This document shows, piece by piece, positions 1-12,000 of a DNA stretch of 64,000 bases. The notes beneath the pieces were generated by a model. It did no database searches, was not told the DNA's origin, and saw only the letters and a program-made list of their open reading frames with translations. The translations under genes and the position numbers were made by a program. How positions within the stretch are numbered: position 1 is the stretch's first letter; each line of letters begins with the position of its first letter. The stretch comes from Chrysoperla carnea. Its lineage: Eukaryota > Arthropoda > Insecta > Neuroptera > Chrysopidae. Location of the stretch: assembly GCF_905475395.1 (NCBI RefSeq), contig NC_058338.1, forward strand, positions 75,837,435 to 75,901,434, in the 5' to 3' direction.

Positions 1-140
1 TATGTGCGGAAAAACGCTTCTGGTACACTTTTCTAGACATCATTCCAAATCCTGCGAGCTATCATACGTAGTTTTACGGACAGTATCTCTATATTTACCA
101 ATTTGAACTTGTCGACGAGACTAATTTTGTTAAAAATACA
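1..140. repeat. Dispersed repeat F, copy 1 (cut by window edge)
   Basis: This stretch resembles 59725-59870, sharing blocks such as AAAAACGCTTCTGG and TTCTAGACATCATTCC in the same order and orientation. It is a short, diverged, interspersed repeat whose left end may lie outside the window. No coding potential is seen and the element class is unknown. Confidence 0.5.
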
Positions 141-2588
141 ATTTACAATTCAACTGAAAATACAATTATTGTAATTTTTTTTATTAAACAAATAATTTTT
201 AATAGTAAATGGGGATTTAGTGGATTTTTGTTTTATAACGATTTTAAAATCGCATATTTTTCTACCTCATCCTGCATATTTGTGATATGGGATCATTTTT
301 AATAGACAATTTGTTAAAGAAAATAAGGTGCATATAATTATAAAAAGGTCTACAACTATAATACAACCAAAGGCATGGTTATATATAAAACCATATATTA
401 CGTGTATAATATATAGCATACGATATATATGATTCTTGTCATCCATCTATTATCACTCATTCTTCTGCTTGATATGTACAAAAAACTGCTGATTTAACAA
501 ATGTTTTGTCTCAGTTAGCTTCGATGACCTCTTGATTTTTAAATTTATCCTCTAGAAAATTACTTGAAGATTTTATTTAATACAGAAATTCAATCAATTT
601 GTGTAACAAAATTGATAAATTCCATTTTCCAATTGTTTTTTCGATTACAATAAAAATTGGTGTTAAATCCACAAATTAATTTTAAATGTAATTGTTATGA
701 GTTGCAAATTATTTGTAAACAGAGTTCAAAACCAAAGTCTTCTAATCTTTCCTTTTCTGAATATAAATATTTCTTTGTGCTTTAAGAAGCTATCATAAAC
801 TATAACATTTCAAAATTTCAGCACTTTCCAGTATTTTATTGGCACAGTTAACCAATTGAGCTGAAAAAAATATATGTTGAAATGACAACGAAAGTCGATA
901 GAGGGATGAATTCTAAGCCAAAATTCTCATTAAAGCATATTTCGTAAAGTCTATACTTTCCGAGTTAAGGCGATCGAAATTCGACGTTTTTCCGAGTTTG
1001 AAAAAAGTTTATCTTATTTACTTTTTTTAAAAAACTATAAAAAACCTTGAAAATGAAAATAACAAGGCTGTTGCACGAAAATTAATGGAGTTGTAATGAA
1101 AAGAAAATTGTTCGTACCTATATTATTACGTGGTAAATAAAAATCTGAGAGAAACAAACTATCATACTTTTTGCTCTAGAATTATAGTATAGGTTACCCT
1201 ATTTTAATTTTTTCAACTAAATTTTTCATCAACAAAGCGGCTTCAAAAGTTGTTCTTCTAGGAGATGGAATGTGGCAAACACCTCGAATTTGATCTAGAC
1301 TTTCAGGATAGTTAAAAACTTAGCTTATGTTTGTAAGTGCTAAGAGATATATTGGAAAATTATTAGCCATTCGAAAAAAATATTTCCATCCCAACAAAAG
1401 CTGTTTGTTATTTATAAATAATAATTTTCTTATTAAAACATTTCCTTTATTATAATTTACGACCATGAGTTGGATTTTTAACAATCCTATGGTTTTTGCA
1501 TAATGCCCCCTCCGATTTGAACAACTTTTACTCGGGCTATTTTTCGGGAAACGCTTTGTTAAAGAAAAATGTACATCTTGAAGTTAAAATCCACCCTTAC
1601 ATATTAAAAACGTGTTAATGGAACATACATTAATATTAAAATATAAACACTAAATCAAATTTTGTCATATTTAACAAAAAATAATCCTTAAATAAAGGAG
1701 AAAATTTTTAAAATAAAAATACATATTGTATATATTATTAATTTAATTATATGGGAAATTAATTTATAAATACAATTAAGATTAATATTTTAAGTATACA
1801 TTTAATATTAAAATCACGTAATTCAAGTAAAAAATTATATAGTTATTATTATTTTTTTAATAAATTCAAATTACATTATTTTATTAAATTAAAGTGCCTA
1901 TAATGGTCTTAAGACGCCAGCCGTCTTGTTTGACACAATAAATTTATCTTAATATAGTTTTATGAAAAATGTTTTTATTTAGTAATTTTTTGATGAAAAT
2001 AAAAATCATGTAAGTTGGCTTCGAATAACAACCATAAATCTTTTATCTGTGAATCCATTACGTATTTTCTAAGTCAAGAACATTCAATCAGGTAGTGAAA
2101 AGGTTAAACTGGATTGTTTGCGATTTCATGCTATGAATTTCAAGCCACTCGTTGCTTCTTAAACAAGAGAATTAACAAAAACAAAACACTGTATAAAACA
2201 AAAAAACATTTACCCCTATACATGGTGGCTTGACCATTTTCTTCTTTATTTATAACACATAATATCAGTATTGCTTCTTAGATGTAAGTACAACTACATG
2301 TATGTACAACAATATGTTTAACTAAATAAGGGCATATAATTTTTAGTTCTTGAATAAAATAATAATAGCCATTGGATTTAAATGCATAAGGTCAGAAACT
2401 GTTATAAAAAGATCAGTTACTATTCCATCACATGAAGACTATGAGGACTATGTCAAAGCTTTCCCATATCAAAATTCAATAATTTTGTGATTGATCCTTC
2501 ATGACATAAATGAATCACTCTGTATAATTTGAGATAGAAAATTCCGAATATTGATTAAATTAATAGTTGAATATAAATTTTGTTACAG
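141..2588. other. AT-rich non-coding stretch upstream of the first visible Grd exon
   Basis: No gene, RNA or clear repeat is recognised here. The missing first coding exon of Grd may lie in this stretch or upstream of the window. It would have to carry the ATG and end two bases into a codon. No candidate exon with a convincing donor could be picked. Confidence 0.4.
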
Positions 2589-3013
2589 TTTAATTACACC
2601 GTTGCTGTTATTAACACTGTTGTTGAATACTTCATGTACAGTTGCATTTTTCATCGATGAATTACCTGACAAAAGTTTATATCCAGCATTAAACTTTTCA
2701 TTGATTAATAGACGTGAAATAAGTGATGAAGAAGCTACCGTAATATATAATACAAATCAACAACAGCAAGCACAACAACTTCAACAACGTCATATACCAA
2801 GGCATCATCATTATGAAAATGTTAAATTTTATCATAATAAAACTTCATCATCGATAAATGCGTCATTATCTGCATCAAATATTAAAAATAATAATGGCCA
2901 CGGCTTAAATAAAAGATCACCATTAAATGATGTTGTCAGTCGAAATATATCGATGGTGCTAGAAAATTTATTGAAAAATTATGAAAGTTCACAATTACCA
3001 ACGCATGGTAAAG
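2589..3013 (+). CDS. Grd: Grd exon with signal-peptide core and N-terminal extension
   Basis: The frame is open from 2551, but no ATG occurs in it. A good acceptor (TTTTGTTACAG) ends at 2588, so the exon probably starts at 2589 in phase 2 and the initiator lies in an upstream exon. It encodes a hydrophobic signal-peptide core ([16 protein letters not shown]). A low-complexity Gln/His/Asn-rich stretch follows, then the start of the extracellular domain ([19 protein letters not shown]). The donor is G|GTAAGA at 3013/3014, phase 1. Confidence 0.8.
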
Positions 3014-6000
3014 GTAAGAATTCTTAATCTGTTATGTATTATTATTTGTAAAAATAAGCAAATTATGTTCGGATATAAAATGAGTGTCGAGACTTCTTAC
3101 ATCCTTTATTTATATGAGATATTGAAAAAAGCAAACCATTTGCCAATTTATAATAAGATCATAATTTTCGTATTTTTTAAAGTTTCCCCAAGTTTTTAGA
3201 AAAATATGTTATAAATTAATTTTCAAAATATTTCCATAGAATATTTCAATTCAAAATCAGTTAGTCCTGTGCTGGAATGATGGAGACTATTTAAATAAAG
3301 AAAATTGTTGAGTTCTTGTATTGTCTTTGTATTTGTCTTTGACGAATAAAGATGAATTACTTTAAATAATGATTTCTAATCAAAATCGAGATAAAAATAG
3401 GTTATAAGTTTTTTGAAAGAGTATCCCTTTTAGTATTCCAAAATATTGGAATAAATCGAAAAAATTAAAATTGGTCTTAGAATTTGGGTTCACTCTATTA
3501 AATTAAATGACTATATAAAACAAGTGAAAATAAGTAATTGATTGTTAATTGTTTAAATACCTTATATAACTATTGATTACGCAATCGTTTGTTTTTTAAC
3601 ATCATGTAAGCAAAGATAGGCACTCTTACACACAGAGTAATAAGAGTATCTTTCTTTTTATTTCTTCAGTGTACGTAGTAATAAACAAACACATACATAT
3701 ATACAAAACATGTATACTTGATACAATTCAAAACATATATACAATAAATACTATATTTATGTTCTAACCTAATTTGCGCCCTCGCGGGTAAAAAGAGATG
3801 TTTACGAAAAAATGTTTCAAACAAAAGTTGTCTATTAAAAAAAAATATCTCTTACGGTTTACAAGATGGGACCCAAGGTCCAATTGATCTACTTTGGTCA
3901 TTTAGGAACTCAAACTAACATTTTAAGTCCAGAACACGATATAAAAATTACAGTTTATATCTTATTTCGTTTTTTATTTAACGTGTCGACAGACGGACAG
4001 ACGAACGGACGAACAGTTGGACGGAAATGGTCTTATTAGGTGTGTTTATGAACACCAGTTCCAAATTTTGTTCGACGCATCAAGATTTTTAAGCGTTAAA
4101 AACTTGGGACTAAAGTTAGTATACCATAATATATTTCATATATACATGGTATAACAAACTTGGGACTAAACTTAGTTTACCTTGATATATTTCAGTATAT
4201 ACTTGGTATACAAATTCTCAGAATTTAGTCTATCCTATCTTTTACAACTAGATAGATTTTATTCGTACGGATCATGTAATGTAACCAATTTGAAATATAA
4301 ATTATTTATTTCAATGCCTTTCAGTGCTTAAAAAAAGGCATACAATCACAATGTTTTTATATTTTTTTATAATTCCCAACAAAATATCTTTGACATAATA
4401 TTGTTTAACATTTCTAGGAATATCTTGTGCTTTGATGTCGAAAGCATGGATCTATATAAAAAATATCTTCACATCAAATGCGAAAACGAAAAATAACACG
4501 ATGAAATGATTTCTTACAAAAAAGAGTGCAAATAAAACTGCGTGCGATAACAAATAAGAATTCCAAATGTTTTATTTATATTTTATTCCAAACGTTTATT
4601 CCTAATTTATTTAGAATAAAAAATTTTCGGAGTATATTTGTCAAAGAAACATCATATATGTTTCTTACAGAATGCATCAGGATCGTAAGGAACATAATGT
4701 TTAATTCAGTTTGAATTCCAAAGTGTTAAGATTAGAGGAGTCTCTACGTAGAGCTGACATTTTAATAGTTCTTTCGAATGAATATACTTGCCCGAATATG
4801 ACGATAAAGTTTTTTTAAACTAATTTCTATTATAATTTTTTAGAGTTTTAAAAAGTTGGGTGTTTATTTTTAGTCTCTTTCAAACAAGTCAGTAAATGAG
4901 AAGATAGAAATAATTTATTTATTACAAAACTTAATTGAACTTTCATTATGGAAACTGTTTGTCTCTTTTCCGCTGATAATTTCATTTATCAGCTCCTCAA
5001 TTATTTTCAGAAGCTAAGTGCACCTCCTTCATGCATATACCATGCACTACACCAGCCCATCATAACTATTAATTAAATTAATTTTTGTTGTGACGGCGTT
5101 TGTATCTGACTAGGAAAGCGGACCGGTAACTGCCGAAAGCCAGATACCAGACAAACAAAGCTTATATTATTTTAATCGGTTTTTTATACCATGCATATAT
5201 GAAATATACATAGTATATTAAGTTTAGTCCAAAGTTTGTAACGCTTGAAAATAATGATGCTAGGAAAAAAATTTTGTCATAGCTGTTCATAAAATCACCC
5301 AATTAGTCCATTTCCGGTTGTCCGTCCGTCCGTCCGTCCGTCCGTCCGTCCGTCCGTCTGTGGACACGATAACTCAAAAACGAAAAAAGATATCGAGCTG
5401 AAATTTTTACAGCGTACTCAGGACGTAAAAAGAGAGGTCAAGTTCGTAAATGAGCATCATAGGTCAATTGGGTCTTGGGTCCGTAGGACCCATTTTGTAA
5501 ACCGTTAGAGATAGAACAAAAGTTTAAATGTAAAAAATGTTCCTTATAAAAAAATAAAAAACTTTTGTTTGAAACTTTTTTTTGTAAACATCACTGTTTA
5601 CCCACGAGGGCTTTAATTAGGTGCAAATTTTATAATATGTATTATAATATAGGAATATCAGTTGTGGGCGTGTCTAATTAAAAGTGAATATCTTTTGTTA
5701 TTTACGTGACGTCAAAAAACAAACAATTGCGCATCAACACTGTCTATACATTTTTGTATGTGTTATGTGATAAAGAAATCAACACTGACTATGCATGGTA
5801 TTTCAACAATTAACTCAGTCAATTGTTTCTTTTCACTTGTTTTTTTTAAAATAAAAACTTGGTTCCATTTCTGCTGAGTCACCCGGTATATAAAGTCACT
5901 ATAGACTAACGAGTGTAAATATTCAATGTGTGAATTTCTTGAAACATTATTATTTACTGAATCGAATGAAGGAATGTATATTTGTAGTTATTGAAGAAGA

Positions 6001-9000
6001 AATCTATATAGGATTGTTGTGTTATCATATAATATTTGTATTACTCTTTAAAGATTGTGAAAAAGTCTTGTGAAAATTGTTTGATTTTTCAATTTCCCAA
6101 TCATATAAAGTTAATATGACAATGTGTTTTTGAATTTTCGAGTCAATATATTATATACATTTAATATAAAATGAACCTTTTATAAAAAAGAAACTAAACT
6201 GATTTTTTATTTAGTGTTCTGTATCAAAAAAACCGACACATTTTTTTCTCATTCCATTAGATGTATTTTTATATTTGTATATATAAAATATATATCAAGA
6301 TTCAAGGTAAACTAAGTTTAGTCCCAAGCTCGTAACACTTAAAAATATTGATGCTACGAAGAAAATTTGAAAAAGGTGTTCATAGAATCATCTAATTAGT
6401 CTATTTCCGGTTGTCTGTCCGTCTACCCGTCTGTCATCTCGGTAACTCAAAAACGAAAAGAAACATCAAGCTAAATTTTCTATAACATGCTCAGGACGTA
6501 AAAAATGGCTTTGAATTCGTAAATGAGAAACATGGGTCAATTGGGTTTTGGGTCTGTAAGGCCCATGTTGTAAACCGTTAGAGATAGAACAAAAATTTAA
6601 ATATAAAAAATTTATTTTTATTTTTAAAAAATTAAAAAAGCGGTCTAGGTGCGACCCGAATGGTTCACCGACTAACTTCCCCGTGGAAAGGATAAAAAAA
6701 TATCATATGTTATAATATTTATAATTTTTCTATTTTCTTCATTTTTTCGTGGCCTCCCAGCGAGGCATTCGCCCCCTGCATCCCCCAGGGACTTCGCCCC
6801 TTACACCCCAGTGAGCTTCGCCCTCTGCACCACCCATGACGTTAAAATTATATAAATGATAAGTGATAATAGTGACAATTACACAATTTTTCATTCGGTA
6901 CAAAAAACGGCTTGACCGATTTTGCTCAAAACCTTATCAGGTCTAAGTTATTTAACTATGCGTTAAATGAAACTGGTCCCATGTCAATATCATCATTTGT
7001 TCTCGAGATATGCGAACATACCCGAACATACATACATACATACATACATGTGCACACACCATAAAAACCATACTATTCGATTCTAAAGGCCTTGAATCGT
7101 GGAGATCTCAATTTTCAATTTGCAAAATCTTACAATAACTATTACAATAACTATCCTTCAGGGAAGTTAACAACTTGTTATTAAAACGCTTTTTCGTAAA
7201 CATTACTCTTTACCAGTGAGGGCGCTAATTGTGACAAAACTTTCACTATTAAAGATAGACAGTTGAAAATTTTCAGTTAACTTTAACTGGTGGTCTGTGA
7301 AAGATTCTAAAAAACCCAAAGAAAATCTGGAAAATATTTTCGAAATTTAACAAAAACTAATGCTACTGAAAGACAGCCATAACTGTAAAGCATTCACATT
7401 CAATACTTTCTACAGAGGGTATTTTAACAATTAACACAACAATTAATGCATGTACAGTTTTATGTCGTTGAAAACTACCTCTTTGCAATGTTGGGTGCAA
7501 AACTGCTTTAAGTTTTATGTCGTTAGAAATACCAATATTTTTGTGGGTTCAAAATGTACAATTTCTACGAAAAATTAGCAAAAAATCAAAGTTGAATGTT
7601 TACTAACAAAATCAAATCCTATAGTAGTCACATCCAACCTTTATACGAACTAATTTTCTATGGTAGATTTTATCATAGAATTCATTCAGTGCTTATAGTC
7701 GAGGTAAGAAAATGAGCGTGCCTGTAATTCCACCAATGCACAAATCTAAGGCTTTCTTCCTTAAAATTGCTGCCGAAAACATACATACCTTCGAACGAGC
7801 AATAAAGAAAATTTTCTTTACAATCATACTTTTTTTAAATTCTTTAATATATTGATTCATTTTCAACTGCAATATTTGTCAAATACCAGTGTTGTAATAA
7901 TTCTGTTACAAAAGAAAATTGTGAACGTGACATTGATGTCATGATAAGACATTCCTTATTGTGCATAATTTTATATATATGCGCTATAGTGTAACAATTT
8001 TAATATTATTTATGACAAAAATATTTCAAATTTTTTTAAAACTTAAAATATGAAAATAATGTCGCGTTAAAATATGAAAAAAAATTTATATTTGATAAAT
8101 TTTCTGTGGATCGTATATACGAAAAATAATAAGAGTAGTTTTTTGATCATGTGAATTTGAAAGATTTTTCATATGAGACAAATTGTTTTTTGAACATGTC
8201 TCAATACTTTAAAATCCTTATTTGAAAATGAAAAAAAAAAAACAATTTTTAGGAAAACGAGCATTCATCTTATTCATGTGTAAATGTATATCTATATATA
8301 AAGATATTGCAATATTTGTTTCCGTTTAATTATTACAGTGTGGGCCATAAAAAATGATGCCTTATAGCGTAGAAAACTGCTTTTTACTTTGTACAGTGAC
8401 TAAAATCTTCATTACATTTAATTTTGTCAAAACTTTTTACTTAAATATTTAAACCAAACCGATTTAATGCTATTATGAGCGTTGCTTTACATTGCATGGG
8501 TTCTAGAAGTTTTCAAATTTTTGAATGTTGTTTTTTAACGATATTTATTTGAAAGAAAAACACCTATTTAAAAGTAGGAAACGTAGGGAATATTAAATAA
8601 CCAACCATAAAAATGGTTCGTACAAAAGTTGTAAAGTAACTTCGATTTTGAGACAGTTTAAGGACGTTAAAAATCACTTTTTCTTAAGCTCATCTTTAAA
8701 TCGTGCATAATCATTCTCATTAATGTCCTTTATGAGAAGGTAAATTTTTTAATACCCAATTGGGTGTTTAATTTTTAGATTTGAGCTGTTAAAGATTTCG
8801 TTTTTAACATATAAATCCCAAAATCCTGTAAGTGTTTTTAAAAGTATGCTTTATTATTTAACAAGGCTAATTTTCTTAAGATTAACTTGGAAATCTAATA
8901 TTCATTAGTTAAATGCATGAAAACATTTTTCCATAATGAAAAACGCTTTTCCATAAAATGCATCGACAGTGATTAAAAATGAATGTCATTTGTGTTAATT

Positions 9001-12000
9001 TCTTCTAAATCTTTAGGCATCAATATTTCAAAAACTATGGTATATATCGAAAAATTTCTCACTTAATTTTCGTCCAATTTTTCTCATGATCTAACAATAT
9101 CCACGGCCCTCAAAGTTTGAAACGAAAATCTGAAACATTTTCATACAAAATTTCATTTTTTAGGAACGGCTTCAAGTCAAAGTCATTTAAATCAAAATGA
9201 AAATTGCGGGTAATGAGCGGGGAATATCAATTCAAGGTTAAACAAATTCTACATTGAATTTACCGCTTTGAACTCTTTATTATATTTAATTTCCCCCTCC
9301 ATCCTTTTTAGATAACAGTATGTGTTTCTAAGATTTTGCAGGTTAATGTTTTCTTTAGATTGGTAATTTTCCTTTGCTATAGGCATAGAAATGATGTCGC
9401 TGATCGACAAAAATACAATCGTCTAAAACAAATAACTATTTTAGACGATTGCATGTTTGTCGATCACCGACATCATAGATCTTAAATGGTGTTTAATCAG
9501 GATCATTATAAGCTACATTTGATGAAATCCCGTTTGCAAATCTTTGCCTCTAAGTTATGCCGATTCGAATTTATATAAGTACTGCTTAATTTATAATGGA
9601 TTTTTCAGCATTATATTGCAATTTTTAATTTTCGAATTTTATATATTACAGTAAGTAATTTTGTCTCTACCTGTACATCATTTTTTAAATATATTTGTGT
9701 GTGTTGAGTATTGTGATGATACACGTGTGAAAGAATACACGTGTCAATGAATATTTTTGTAATATTTAGCTTGATATGTCTAGTATGAATGTGTAGACAA
9801 TTTTCATACATATATAAATATTAAAAACCGCTATATTAAAGACACAGAAACATATATCAGCTAAGATAAAATGAAGAATTTGTTAATTCTAGCGTTGCTA
9901 AAATTTTGTTACATTTTAAACACGGAATTGAAATTGAAAAAAAAAAAATCGTATGGAAAATAAAAAACATTTATACAAAAATCTTTAAATTTATAAAAAT
10001 GTTCCTTGTTTGTTTCGTAAATAGGATTAAAGTATTTAGAAAGTTATTCCAGAAATAAATCACTACTTAAAATTCATAATATTTATTGAATTTTATTAAA
10101 ATGTTTTCTATGGTTTGTAATTCGACTTGTTTCGAAATTACCAACAAACATTGCCAAAAGTTTGCACAAAAGAAGTCTTCTGTAGCTGGTCATATACTGG
10201 CATGAAAGAGTAAAAAGGTAAATGAAATATCCCTTATTCTCGCACGTGGGAATATTCTGGTGGTGTCATGCATGTCACTTCTTACGCACACAATTTTACC
10301 TATGTCAATGTGCAGGCACTCGTGACTTACATGAAAAACACTATTATAGGTATCCCAGTTTATGGCCATCTTTCATACACCCTTTGTTCGAATATTGCTT
10401 AGAACTGCCTCGAATATACGAGTTTTCAAACGTTTGGGGGCTACAATGTCCTGAACAGACAGAATAAAATAAAATTAGATAATATTTAAATGATCTTTCA
10501 AAAATCTAAATTGTAAAATTGACATTAGAAATTGAGATTAGAAATTCAATGATTGGCAGGCAAGGGGTGTTCCAATTTCACTGGATGTTTCCCATTTTCT
10601 GTGAATACTTTCTCTCGTTTCAAACGTCAAAGGTTAATTGGAAGCATTCTATGAAAGTATGAATCGTTTAACTAACTCTCAAATTGTTCACTAAAGAAAA
10701 AACAATCTCGTAGAACAGTGTACAAACTTTTACGGGAAGATTATGGCCAATATATCGTCTTAGTGAGCAAATGATTCCCAACATTATACAAAAGTATTAA
10801 ACTGGGCTAAAAATAAAAACACAATTTTTATTTGCTTAGTTCCGTTTTTTTTAAAATTATTTATTAAAAATAATTGCAATTAATAACAATGTTGTTTTGA
10901 TAATGTCTTAAAAGAAGTTATTTTACCGAGGCCAACATTTAAAAAAACAAAGTACGTTTTTGAAGCACACAACGAAAACACACTTTAAAGTTTAGAAAGT
11001 TCAGGCCTTTTAGTTTAGGCCTCGATAAAATAAATATTACATGTGGTGCGTGTGTGTTTCTAAATTAAAGTAGGAAACTCAATTTGGATCACCTTTTATT
11101 AAAATAGACTTTAAAGTTTGGTGCTAAGGCAATAAAATTTCTCTTTCTCTTATGAGTAAATAATGTGAATTATAGTTAGTTTCAACGCAATTACGAAGAA
11201 TCGAATTAATTGAGAAATGCATTGACGTCTAGCATATTTTTCTTGGAAAATATATTTTAAAATTAGAATTATATCAAAAAAGCAACGGGGAATTCTCATA
11301 TATACAATAAAATTATTCAAATTAAAATTATTCTAATGAATTACTATAAATAGTCCAAAAAAGACTCTGTCTAGAAAAATCGTATATAATATAATAAATA
11401 GTTTTCCATTTAAAATGATAGAACTTTAGAATTAAATAGAACAAGTTGTGTATCAGATACCTATCTGCAAGAAAAGGTACTTTTGAAGTATAGATACACC
11501 AGCCAAATGTAATCCACAACTTCTAGACACCGAATCTATGCAGTCGAATAAAAAAATTTAAAGTTCTATCACTTTCGTTGAAAAACCCTTTATTATAACT
11601 TAATCTATTTTAGCAATATGATACGACAATATTTATGGTTATATTTTTCTTGAAAATAAATTATAATTATTATTTTAGAAGTTAGTTTTGTTAATTTGAA
11701 AAATAAAACATGTAGACGATAATAATTATTAAAGTTAAATTAATGTTCGTAATATATAAGTATAACTTTTAAGTGAGTATTTTCATATAACCCGATTATC
11801 TTAGTCAAAATAAGTGGTCAACCTCGGAATCTAACGGAATAAGCTGAATTTTTGTACAAACCTTCCTTTTATTAGTACAAATGTTGTCTCAAAAGTCACA
11901 TATGATCACGCGTTTGCTTTCTTAGATATTCAAAGTCAAAGGTCTCGAAAATCAGTTTTGAGAAAGCGCAAGATGGTACGCTTACCTTAACGTACTTCGG

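Noticed and set aside
10222..10467. 81-codon frame with several W, C and H residues
   Set aside because: It lies inside Grd intron 1, has no recognisable domain and no splice context. It may be a decayed transposon but cannot be supported.
11328..11519. Minus-strand 63-codon frame near palindrome P1
   Set aside because: Random AT-rich composition; no relation to the palindrome.
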